Source: Aureimonas sp. AU4 (GTDB lineage: Bacteria > Pseudomonadota > Alphaproteobacteria > Rhizobiales > Rhizobiaceae). From it: a stretch of 56,504 nt of DNA. The stretch is from NCBI RefSeq assembly GCF_001463765.1, contig NZ_BBWK01000050.1, forward strand, positions 1 to 56,504, in the 5' to 3' direction. The notes under the pieces are model-generated. The model was given only the letters and a program-made list of their open reading frames with translations, did no database searches and was not told where the DNA came from. Positions 50,597-56,504 of the stretch are shown piece after piece (the stretch's first letter is position 1; each line of letters begins with the position of its first letter). The position numbers were made by a program, and so were the translations under genes.

Positions 50597-51160
50597 TCAC
50601 GGCAGGACGCGCATCCGCGCGCCCGGGCGCAGGAAGGGCGCAAGGCGCAGGAGGTCGCGCGGATGGAGCGCGACGCAGCCCTCGGTCGGCGCCAACCCTT
50701 CGCGCGCGACGTGGAGGAAGATCGCGCTACCCCGGAAGCGCCGGCGGCTCGCCACGTTCCAGTCCAGCACGACCACGAGGTCGTAGAGCCGGTCGGGGCG
50801 GCGCATCGTCTCGGCGCTGGCGGGAAAGGGCAGCGCGACGGGGCGGTTGTAGCTGGCGTGGCGCGGCGCGTCGCACCAGCCGTCGCGCCCGCGCGTGGAC
50901 CGCGTCGGCAGAAGGATGGGCGGGCGCGGGCCGGCAAGGCGCGGCGGCCGGTAGGCCGACAGAAGCGGCATGGAGGCGATCGGCGTCGCCCCGTCGCCCT
51001 CGCGCTTGCGCGATGAAAGTCCGGAGCGGCCGAGCGCGCAGCGAAGGCGCAAGGGGCCCGCCTGGAGGATGCCGCGCGAGCGGTTCCCGGGCGCCGCGCG
51101 CACGAAGATGCGATCGCTTTTCGGACGGTTCCGGCCCCTGCCCTCTGGAAAAACGCGCAT
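50597..51160 (-). CDS. YkuD-type L,D-transpeptidase-like protein
   Basis: 187 residues. The C-terminal YkuD core has SAIFLHVAREGLAPTEGCVAL, where the His and Cys form the active site, with Thr-Glu-Gly replacing the usual Ser-His-Gly before the Cys, as in the family branch with short TxGC motifs. No signal peptide is seen; the N-terminal 60 residues are Arg-rich. The ATG at 51160 is preferred to the GTG at 51169, which adds only MST. It is divergent from the OtpR-like regulator by 82 nt, so a role in envelope homeostasis under its control is likely but inferred. Confidence 0.85.
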   Translation of the reverse strand: MRVFPEGRGRNRPKSDRIFVRAAPGNRSRGILQAGPLRLRCALGRSGLSSRKREGDGATPIASMPLLSAYRPPRLAGPRPPILLPTRSTRGRDGWCDAPRHASYNRPVALPFPASAETMRRPDRLYDLVVVLDWNVASRRRFRGSAIFLHVAREGLAPTEGCVALHPRDLLRLAPFLRPGARMRVLP

Positions 51161-51242
51161 CGTGCTCACAAATTGTTACAGGATCGGCGGGCGCAACCGG
51201 TGCCCGCCCCTCTCAAGGCCCGTATTAGGACCTCTTTATCGA

Positions 51243-51926
51243 ATGAGCGCCCGAAGCATTCTGATTGTCGACGACGACGACGAGCTGCGCAACACGCTGG
51301 TGGAGCAGCTCTCGCTCCACGAGGAGTTCGCCGTCTCGCAGGAACCCAACGCCACCAAGGGCATCCAGGCGGCACGCACCGGCATCGTCGACCTCGTCAT
51401 CATGGACGTCGGCCTGCCCGACATGGACGGGCGCGAGGCGGTGAAGGTCCTGCGCAAGTCCAACTTCAAGGCGCCGATCATCATCCTGACGGCGCAGGAC
51501 GCCGACGCGGACACGATCCTCGGCCTCGAGGCGGGTGCCAACGACTACGTCACCAAGCCCTTCCGCTTCGCCGTGCTTCTCGCGCGCATTCGCGCCCAGC
51601 TGCGCCAGCACGAGCAGTCGGAGGACGCGACCTTCCAGGTCGGCCCCTACACGTTCAAGCCGAGCCAGAAGGTGCTGGTCGACGAGAAGGGCGGAAAGAT
51701 CCGCCTCACCGAGAAGGAGACGGCGATCATCCGCTATCTCTACCGGGCCGACCGGCGCGTGGTGACGCGCGACATCCTTCTCGAGGAGGTCTGGGGCTAC
51801 AATTCGGGCGTGACCACACACACGCTCGAGACGCACGTCTACCGGCTGCGCCAGAAGATCGAGCCGGAGCCCTCCAACGCGCGGCTGATCGTGACGGAGT
51901 CGGGCGGCTACAAGCTGATGCCCTGA
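51243..51926 (+). CDS. otpR: OmpR-family response regulator, OtpR/CenR-like
   Basis: 227 residues. Receiver domain 1-125 with Asp pair LIVDDDDELRN, phospho-acceptor Asp in LVIMDVGLPDMDG, Thr in IILTAQDA and Lys in YVTKPFRF; winged-helix DNA-binding domain 140-225 (RLTEKETAIIRYLYRA, LETHVYRLRQKIEPEP). The unusually conserved LSLHEEFAVSQEPNATKGI and VLLARIRAQLRQHEQSED parts fit the essential envelope regulator called CenR (Caulobacter) or OtpR (Brucella). The next gene encodes a cyclic-nucleotide-binding protein, the same neighbour I recall for Brucella otpR. Start ATG at 51243. The partner kinase is not in the window. Confidence 0.88.
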   Translation: MSARSILIVDDDDELRNTLVEQLSLHEEFAVSQEPNATKGIQAARTGIVDLVIMDVGLPDMDGREAVKVLRKSNFKAPIIILTAQDADADTILGLEAGANDYVTKPFRFAVLLARIRAQLRQHEQSEDATFQVGPYTFKPSQKVLVDEKGGKIRLTEKETAIIRYLYRADRRVVTRDILLEEVWGYNSGVTTHTLETHVYRLRQKIEPEPSNARLIVTESGGYKLMP

Positions 51927-52089
51927 CCGCCGGGCCCGAAGGTGTGGCGCGCCGGAAACGCGCGCCGCTCCTTTTTCCATGCCCGGGCAAGCGGATCGTT
52001 CGATAAGCCTTCCGATCCGACGGTTTTCCTGCGATCACGGGCCGTGAGGACCCGGCGGATCGGGTGACGGGGAGCGAAGTCGGTCCGGC

Positions 52090-52560
52090 ATGAGCCTTGA
52101 GGACGATATGGACGTGTTGCGCGAGGTGCCTCTGTTCGGGCAGCTCGACCGCGACCAGCTGCGTCTGCTGGCCTTCGGCGCCGAGCACCGCTTCCTCAAG
52201 GCCGGCGAGATCCTGTTCCGGGCCGAGGCGCGGGCGGATGCCGGCTTCGTGGTGGTGAGCGGCGAGGTGGAGCTTCACGAAGGCGATGGCGCCCAGCGCG
52301 TCGTGGCGCGCGCGGGACGCGGCAGCCTGCTCGGCGAGATGGCGCTTATGACCGAGACGCGCCGCCCCACCACGGCGGTGACCGTGACGGACTGCGACCT
52401 GATCCGCATTCCCCGCCCCCTGTTCCGCCGCATGCTTCTCGAATATCCCGCGATCGCGGTGGCGCTTCACGCGCGCATCCGCGCCGACCTCCTCGCCATG
52501 ACCGCCGGCATCACCGCGCTCGCCCCCGCCTTCGAGGACGACGAGGACGAGCGGGACTGA
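52090..52560 (+). CDS. Cyclic-nucleotide-binding domain protein
   Basis: 156 residues, a single cNMP-binding beta-roll: MDVLREVPLFGQLDRDQLRLLAFG, LKAGEILFRAEARADAGFVVVSGEVELHE and the phosphate-binding cassette GRGSLLGEMALMTETRRPTTAVTVTD with the conserved Glu and Arg positions. No DNA-binding or catalytic domain follows; the tail is acidic (FEDDEDERD). It is the second gene after the OtpR-like regulator, 163 nt downstream, and probably co-transcribed. Homologues are annotated as regulatory subunit of cAMP-dependent kinase; no kinase subunit is present. Confidence 0.9.
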   Translation: MSLEDDMDVLREVPLFGQLDRDQLRLLAFGAEHRFLKAGEILFRAEARADAGFVVVSGEVELHEGDGAQRVVARAGRGSLLGEMALMTETRRPTTAVTVTDCDLIRIPRPLFRRMLLEYPAIAVALHARIRADLLAMTAGITALAPAFEDDEDERD

Positions 52561-52612
52561 GGCGCAGCGCCCCGGTGCGGCATCGCGCAGGTCACTGGGT
52601 CCGTGACACCTG

Positions 52613-52921
52613 CTAGTGCAGGCGACCGGCGGCCGGGCGGTCGTCGGAACAGGCTTCCAGCGACGCCGCCTCCTCTCGAGCCTGCGACCGGGCGACGGCG
52701 GCGAAGGCCAGGATGGCGGCGCGGGCGCGCTCCACGTCCAGATCGAACCGGAAGCCGTCGACGGCGAAGCCGAAGCACGCGTCCACGAGCATGAAGCCGC
52801 CCTCGTTCTGCCGCGTGCCGACGGCCTGATGGCTGCAGACCAGAAGGAAGCCGTGGTCGCGCGCGAGGCGGCGAACCTCATCGATGGCGCCGCCATCGGC
52901 GTTGGTGAGCGGAAGCGGCAT
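52613..52921 (-). CDS. Hypothetical protein of 102 residues
   Basis: ATG at 52921 with GGAGGA 13-18 nt upstream. The sequence has a helix-strand pattern (AIDEVRRLARDHGFLLVCSHQAVGT, FMLVDACFGFAVDGFRFDLDVERARAAILAFAA) without signal or membrane segments. No family recognised. It is convergent with the cNMP-binding gene, gap 52 nt. Codon pattern and ribosome-binding site support a real gene. Confidence 0.6.
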   Translation of the reverse strand: MPLPLTNADGGAIDEVRRLARDHGFLLVCSHQAVGTRQNEGGFMLVDACFGFAVDGFRFDLDVERARAAILAFAAVARSQAREEAASLEACSDDRPAAGRLH

Positions 52922-53060
52922 GAATGTCGTGATTCCTCCGGGTCCTGCGCGGACGCGCTCCTTGCACGGCGGGACGCAGGGCAGCGCCCCGGCCTTTCCC
53001 TAGCTTCGACCTCTTGCTGTCATGCCCTCCGGAAAACACCGGCAGGCAATCGGCTCGTCC

Positions 53061-53145
53061 ATCAATATCTATAAGTATAGATTGCCTTATAAATCCGCTA
53101 GATACTCATCTTCGTAATTTTATCGGTCATACTGCTCAAAACCTA
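53061..53145. promoter_or_regulatory. AT-rich patch with 16-nt inverted repeat
   Basis: Bases 53061-53140 hold 25 G or C out of 80 (31 %), against about 70 % around them. ATCTATA-AG-TATAGAT (53067-53082) is a perfect inverted repeat inside it. Such a patch is likely a promoter/operator, possibly for a structured RNA encoded just downstream, or a scar of transferred DNA. Confidence 0.5.
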
Positions 53146-53195
53146 CTTGCCCGCGACTTCGGTTCGGATACGTAGACGGCAACGGATCACGAGAC

Positions 53196-53263
53196 GCACC
53201 TGGCCGTGTCCGTCCCAGCAACCAGGTGCCGTTGGCTGGGCGTCACGCATGGGACGCCCAGCC
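53196..53263 (+). ncRNA. Candidate structured RNA: two tandem hairpins
   Basis: Hairpin 1: GCACCTGG (53196-53203) pairs with CCAGGTGC (53222-53229), 18-nt loop. Hairpin 2 follows 4 nt later: GGCTGGGCGTC (53234-53244) with GACGCCCAGCC (53253-53263), 11 bp perfect, 8-nt loop. Located between the AT-rich patch and aqpZ. It may be a small RNA with terminator or a 5-prime leader element; strand is assumed to be plus. Confidence 0.4.
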
Positions 53264-53456
53264 GACCTCTACATGCCGACGACCTGGCGCTCTTTCCACC
53301 GTCTCGCGGTGCATGGGGCGGCCGGACCCGCAAATCAAAGCATTCGCATCAGGTCGTCTGATGCACCGACCCCTGAAAGTCGCGTGCATCGCAAGTAACT
53401 CCGCCCACACGACATCCCTGAACCAGCACGGCGCGTCCGCAACGGGAGCGAAAACC

Positions 53457-54185
53457 ATGATGAGAAAGCTCGCCGCCGAGGCGTTCGGCACGTTCTGGCT
53501 GGTGTTCGGCGGGTGCGGCAGCGCCGTTCTCGCCGCCGCCTTTCCCGATCTCGGCATCGGCTTCGCCGGCGTCGCGCTGGCCTTCGGCCTCGCCGTCCTC
53601 ACCATGGCCTACACCGTGGGCGGCATCTCGGGCGGGCACTTCAACCCCGCCGTCTCCCTGGGCCTGGCCGTGTCGGGCCGCTTTCCGCCCCGCGATCTCC
53701 TGCCCTACTGGGCCGCGCAGGTCGCGGGCGGCCTTCTGGGCGCGGCGGTCCTCTACGCCATCGCATCGGGCAAGGCCGGGTTCTCGGCGGGCGTCTTCGC
53801 CTCCAACGGCTACGGGGCCAACTCGCCGGGCGGCTACGGGCTGGGCGCCGCCTTTCTGATCGAGCTCGTGCTGACGGCCGCCTTCCTCGTCATCATCCTC
53901 GGGTCGACCTCGACCGCGGCCTCGGCCAGCTTCGCGCCGATCGCCATCGGCCTCGGCCTGACCCTCATCCATCTCGTCTCGATTCCCGTGACCAACACCT
54001 CGGTCAACCCGGCCCGCTCGCTGGCGGCGGCCGTGTTCGCGCAGAACGGGGCGCTCGGCCAGGTCTGGCTCTTCTGGGTCGCGCCGCTTGTCGGCGGCGC
54101 CCTCGGCGCCCTGATCTGGCGTCATGTCCTGTCGCCCGGTGAAACCATCCGCAACGTCGGCGCGGACGACACGCGCGCGCCCTGA
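53457..54185 (+). CDS. aqpZ: Aquaporin Z
   Basis: 242-residue water channel with six membrane helices and the two NPA boxes [16 protein letters not shown] and [16 protein letters not shown]. The selectivity filter looks water-specific: His in [10 protein letters not shown]-like context ([17 protein letters not shown]) and Arg after the second NPA, with Thr/Cys at TNTS, and Phe in the first loop region as in AqpZ. Start ATG at 53457 ([21 protein letters not shown]) follows GGGAGCG. It is the only gene after the long non-coding stretch and is followed by a bidirectional hairpin. Confidence 0.95.
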   Translation: MMRKLAAEAFGTFWLVFGGCGSAVLAAAFPDLGIGFAGVALAFGLAVLTMAYTVGGISGGHFNPAVSLGLAVSGRFPPRDLLPYWAAQVAGGLLGAAVLYAIASGKAGFSAGVFASNGYGANSPGGYGLGAAFLIELVLTAAFLVIILGSTSTAASASFAPIAIGLGLTLIHLVSIPVTNTSVNPARSLAAAVFAQNGALGQVWLFWVAPLVGGALGALIWRHVLSPGETIRNVGADDTRAP

Positions 54186-54203
54186 GGCCGGGCACGAGCG
54201 TCT

Positions 54204-54224
54204 GGCCGGCCGCCACCGCCGGCC
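54204..54224. terminator. Bidirectional hairpin between aqpZ and the GNAT gene
   Basis: GGCCGGC / GCCGGCC, 7-bp perfect stem with a 7-nt loop, in the 42-nt gap between convergent genes. Confidence 0.45.
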
Positions 54225-54227
54225 CGC

Positions 54228-54665
54228 TCACCCGGCGGTCGCTTGGGCCAGTCGCTTCTGCAGGAAGTAACGCCGATGACCGACGGGATGGTCCTCGATC
54301 GTCCCGAACAGCTCGAAGCCGCGCTTGCGGTAGAAGCCGAGGGCCTGGAACTCGAACGTGTCGAGCCAGAGGCCGACGCAGCCGGCGGCGCGGGCGATGC
54401 GCTCGGCCTCGTCCATGAGGCCGGTTCCCAGCCCCTGCGAGCGCCGGTCCGCCGGAACGGCCAGGAGCTCGACGAACAGCCAGTCGTAGGCGAGGTGGCC
54501 CCAGAGGCCGCCCACCGTCGCGTCCGCCTCGTCGGTCAGGAGGACGGCGACGGGGCGATGGCCGGACGGGCCCGCCTTCTCCGTATTGTAGGCGACGAGA
54601 ACGTCGAGGATCGCCCGCTCGTGCGCCTCGCTCGGATGGTCGGGACAGGTGATCGTCAGCGTCAT
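54228..54665 (-). CDS. GNAT family N-acetyltransferase
   Basis: 145 residues from an ATG at 54665. The acetyl-CoA loop is LLAVPADRRSQGLGTGLMDEAERIAR (motif RxxGxG) and the C-terminal strand-helix motif is ALGFYRKRGFELFGTIEDHP. The N-terminal part (MTLTITCPDHPSEAHERAILD) and VGGLWGHLAYDWLFVELLAV are typical of small GNATs of unknown target. It is on the same strand as, and 109 nt downstream of, the kinase-like gene, so a shared unit is possible. Confidence 0.88.
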   Translation of the reverse strand: MTLTITCPDHPSEAHERAILDVLVAYNTEKAGPSGHRPVAVLLTDEADATVGGLWGHLAYDWLFVELLAVPADRRSQGLGTGLMDEAERIARAAGCVGLWLDTFEFQALGFYRKRGFELFGTIEDHPVGHRRYFLQKRLAQATAG

Positions 54666-54774
54666 GTCGCACCGCAGGCATGGGAAAGGGCGGAGCGACG
54701 ATGACGAACCGCGCGCACAAGCGCCAGGGCCCGAGCCACCGCCAGGAGCCCCCCGCCCCGGACCCGCGCCGGCG

Positions 54775-55938
54775 TCATGGCGTGCGTCCCTGCCCTTGAG
54801 GATCTTCGCCGCCTCCGCCCGGCGCCATCCGCGTTTCGGCGTCACGGGGCCAGGACACGAGGCGCTCGCAATGCTCGCGCCCGATCAGGGCCGCCAGATC
54901 CGCCCCTTGTCCCAGCCGCCCTTCCAGACAGTCCCGCACGATCAGGCTTCTGGGACAGACGTAATCCTGGCCCTCCTGCCGGCCCTGCAGGACGCCCGAC
55001 CAGTCCAGCGTCCCGTCGATGAGGTTTCCACCGTCCAGCGGCTCGCCGCGGATGTTGGTGAATCGCCGCCAGTCGAAGACGACGCGGTTCATCCGCTTCA
55101 ACCGGGCCACGTGCTCTGACATATGGCTCAGGCGAGCGTCGAACGCCGCGAGCTCCGCCGGGGACAGGAGCCTTCGCAGCAGGTCGTGGACCGCTTCCCG
55201 ATCCATCGACCGGATACGGGTCGCGGTGTTGATGTCGACATAGGCCGGAAGGCCGGTATGCCGGTACTGCCTTTTGTTGTTGCCGGCGATGTGCGCCATC
55301 CTGTCCGGATCGTCGACCTTCGGCCCGAACGAGAGATCATGGTCGATCAGCGTCACGAGTGGGCTGCCCGGCGCCCTTTCCCTGGACGTCGAGACCAGGA
55401 TGTTGCCGCTGTGGACGTCGGGATTGCCCGCCAGGTAGGCCAGCACTTCCAGATCGTTGCAGCGGCGTTGAAACACCGGGTCGTGGACGATGGACGGATC
55501 GAGCCGATAGCATCGGGTGACCGGAAGACCGGGGGCGATCGTCATGGCGAGGAAGGGCTCGTCGCCGATGATCACCGCCGCGCATCTGGGAACGACGTCC
55601 GTTCCGATGAAGGCGTCCAGAACCGAGGTCGCGATGTTGCGCGAGGCGAGGCGCGGCTCGGCCGGATCGATCCCCACGCCCGCCTGGATCGTCGTCGGAC
55701 GGCCGTTGAACAATTGCGCGCCGACCCCCTTCAGCGCGACCCACAAGCCCGGCGTTCCGTTCCGGCCCCGCAGAAGACCGGCGCTCACGTCGTTGAAGAC
55801 GCCCTTTCCCAAGGGCCGGCGCTCGACCACGTCGATACCGCATGCCGCCAGATCGACGACCAGGGCGGCGTCCCGTGACGGCCGGGCATTCCCCCGCACG
55901 AGGCCGCAGATATCGAGAACGCCGTGATGGTGCTCCAA
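54775..55938 (-). CDS. PI3/PI4-kinase-like atypical kinase-fold protein
   Basis: About 387 residues from a TTG at 55938 (MEHHHGVLDICG) preceded by GAAGAAGAG; an ATG at 56088 without ribosome-binding site is the alternative. The order of motifs fits the phosphatidylinositol-kinase-like fold: a Gly-rich PLGKGVFNDVSAG, a Lys in LWVALKGVGAQ (about residue 70), an adenine-side stretch AVIIGDEPFLAMTIAPG, then the catalytic-loop-like LAYLAGNPDVHSGNILV (x-D-x-H-x-x-N) and the metal-binding-loop-like LIDHDLSFGP. This is the pattern of PI4K-like bacterial proteins, some of which are injected effectors. Alternatives are an aminoglycoside-phosphotransferase-like enzyme or a HipA-like kinase. A tyrosine-motif repeat protein gene lies just upstream on the same strand. 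Confidence 0.65.
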   Translation of the reverse strand: MEHHHGVLDICGLVRGNARPSRDAALVVDLAACGIDVVERRPLGKGVFNDVSAGLLRGRNGTPGLWVALKGVGAQLFNGRPTTIQAGVGIDPAEPRLASRNIATSVLDAFIGTDVVPRCAAVIIGDEPFLAMTIAPGLPVTRCYRLDPSIVHDPVFQRRCNDLEVLAYLAGNPDVHSGNILVSTSRERAPGSPLVTLIDHDLSFGPKVDDPDRMAHIAGNNKRQYRHTGLPAYVDINTATRIRSMDREAVHDLLRRLLSPAELAAFDARLSHMSEHVARLKRMNRVVFDWRRFTNIRGEPLDGGNLIDGTLDWSGVLQGRQEGQDYVCPRSLIVRDCLEGRLGQGADLAALIGREHCERLVSWPRDAETRMAPGGGGEDPQGQGRTP

Positions 55939-56196
55939 TGCCGCAACTCTTCTTCTGGTCGACGCCGACGGCGGCCGGACGTCTCGACCCGGAGCCCGGT
56001 GCCGGCACCCACGATCAGCGAAGACGCGCCTCCCGGCGCCTGCAACATCGACACACCGGGCCGGCACCGCCGTCGGCGGATGGGGCATGCGCGATGCCGC
56101 GCAGGCCGGGAAAGGGCACTCGCTCCTCGGATTTCCGCCAACCGTCCAGGGCCTTGCGGACGAACGGCAGCCTCCGCTCCCGGCCTCGCGTTCGGC

Positions 56197-56504
56197 TTAG
56201 ATCCGCAGGTAGCCGTTGGTCATCATCGTCAGGTCGTCGGGGCGACTGGAATGACTGAAGGCGTTTGACCGGGGTCGCTGGAAATCGGCCGCCAGCATGG
56301 TGTCCTGGACCTCGCCGGCATCCTTGGCATCGACGTTGTTGTAGTGGACCGTCTCCGTCTCGCCCGCGTCCACGTTGTTGTAATGGACCTCGTCGGTATC
56401 CTTGGCGTCTACGTTGTTGTAGTGGGCCGTCTCCGCCTCGCCCGCATCCACGTTGTTGTAGTGGATCTCGTCGGTGTCCTTGGCGTCTACGTTGTTGTAG
56501 TGGG
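56197..56504 (-). CDS. C-terminal part of a tandem-repeat protein (runs off right edge)
   Basis: The minus strand is open from the window edge to a TAA at 56197-56199. The visible 102 residues consist of five 13-residue repeats alternating between HYNNVDAKDTDEV-like and HYNNVDAGETETV-like forms, then QDTMLAADFQRPRSNAFSHSS and a C-terminal DDLTMMTNGYLRI. The repeats are acidic and polar and probably disordered or regularly folded like a solenoid; each holds one Tyr in the context H-Y-N-N-V. The start and the full number of repeats lie beyond the window. It is upstream of the kinase-like gene on the same strand. No known family recognised. Confidence 0.75.
   Translation of the reverse strand, partial: HYNNVDAKDTDEIHYNNVDAGEAETAHYNNVDAKDTDEVHYNNVDAGETETVHYNNVDAKDAGEVQDTMLAADFQRPRSNAFSHSSRPDDLTMMTNGYLRI
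56308..56502 (-). repeat. Tandem array of five 39-bp coding repeats
   Basis: Units read on the minus strand at 56464-56502, 56425-56463, 56386-56424, 56347-56385 and 56308-56346. The first 21 nt (CACTACAACAACGTNGAYGCS) are almost invariant; the last 18 nt alternate between two versions (KDTDE and GE-x-ET), making a 78-bp higher-order unit. Wobble bases differ between units, so the array is not a very recent duplication. The array continues past the window. Confidence 0.9.

Larger units (their letters stand above)
52922..53456. other. 535-nt gene-free region upstream of aquaporin Z
   Basis: No open frame has protein-like features. It contains an AT-rich patch (53061-53145), two tandem hairpins (53196-53263), and the aqpZ ribosome-binding site. 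The remaining parts (52922-53060, 53264-53440) show nothing I can name. Confidence 0.5.

Noticed and set aside
46705-50937. Single 1410-codon minus-strand frame
   Set aside because: Only its last 420 codons are a protein (the sugar-binding protein with its own signal peptide); the rest is the shadow of the molybdenum-enzyme gene.
53061-53145. AT-rich patch as a tRNA or integration site
   Set aside because: No cloverleaf or CCA-end could be found, and no integrase or duplicated end is visible.
56308-56502. 39-bp repeats as a CRISPR array
   Set aside because: There are no unique spacers; the repeats are contiguous, keep one reading frame and vary at wobble positions, so they are coding repeats.

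Overview
This is a GC-rich (visibly around 70 %) chromosomal segment of an alphaproteobacterium, most likely in Hyphomicrobiales (Rhizobiales). Pointers are a RirA-type iron box, an OtpR/CenR-like response regulator followed by a cyclic-nucleotide-binding gene (a pairing I recall from Brucella relatives), a host-attachment protein, several c-di-GMP enzymes and a CesT-type secretion chaperone. Genus cannot be decided from the sequence; a surface- or plant-associated, light-exposed lifestyle would fit. No rRNA, tRNA, CRISPR array or complete insertion sequence was seen.

Layout. 1-8.8 kb: edge fragment, azoreductase with its TetR regulator and shared operators, a small exported protein, an RND efflux pair (adaptor plus pump, no outer-membrane factor) and a D-lactate/glycolate-type FAD dehydrogenase. 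8.8-15.3 kb: glycosyltransferase, chemoreceptor, DUF2218-SIP siderophore-iron reductase behind an iron box, DUF1761 membrane protein, OhrR-like peroxide sensor divergent from an exported alpha/beta hydrolase. 15.3-19.3 kb: GGDEF-EAL protein, then a CesT-type type III chaperone coupled to a putative effector, a single-domain response regulator, and a knot of three palindromes including a near-consensus parS site. 19.3-23.7 kb: sugar-acid catabolic genes on two divergent arms. 23.7-25.5 kb: LuxR/LuxI quorum sensing with a very divergent LuxI. 25.7-32.3 kb: hydroxyacid dehydrogenase, NAPE-PLD-like metallohydrolase, acetoacetyl-CoA synthetase, and a second GGDEF-EAL protein translationally coupled to a Tat-exported molybdopterin-fold protein. 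32.4-36.1 kb: ribose-type sugar importer operon. 36.2-41.4 kb: Ada-like zinc protein, host-attachment protein, L,D-transpeptidase, phospholipase D, AI-2E-family permease. 41.6-43.5 kb: proton-pump type rhodopsin with a DTG motif plus a Blh-type retinal-forming enzyme that has lost a conserved His and has no clean stop. 43.3-48.0 kb: a YcaO-domain protein in one operon with a three-gene sugar ABC importer lacking its ATPase. 48.1-52.9 kb: FdhF/YdeP-like molybdenum enzyme, YkuD protein, OtpR-like regulator, cNMP-binding protein, hypothetical. 52.9-56.5 kb: a 535-nt gene-free stretch with an AT-rich patch and tandem hairpins, aquaporin Z, GNAT, a PI3/PI4-kinase-like protein and, running off the right edge, the C-terminal part of a protein made of 13-residue HYNNVDA repeats.

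The most unusual parts are the host-interaction-like genes (CesT chaperone and substrate; kinase-fold protein next to a tyrosine-motif repeat protein), the YcaO-importer operon, the rhodopsin-Blh pair, the divergent quorum-sensing pair and the parS palindrome cluster. All functions are inferred by reading translations and motifs; no database search was possible.
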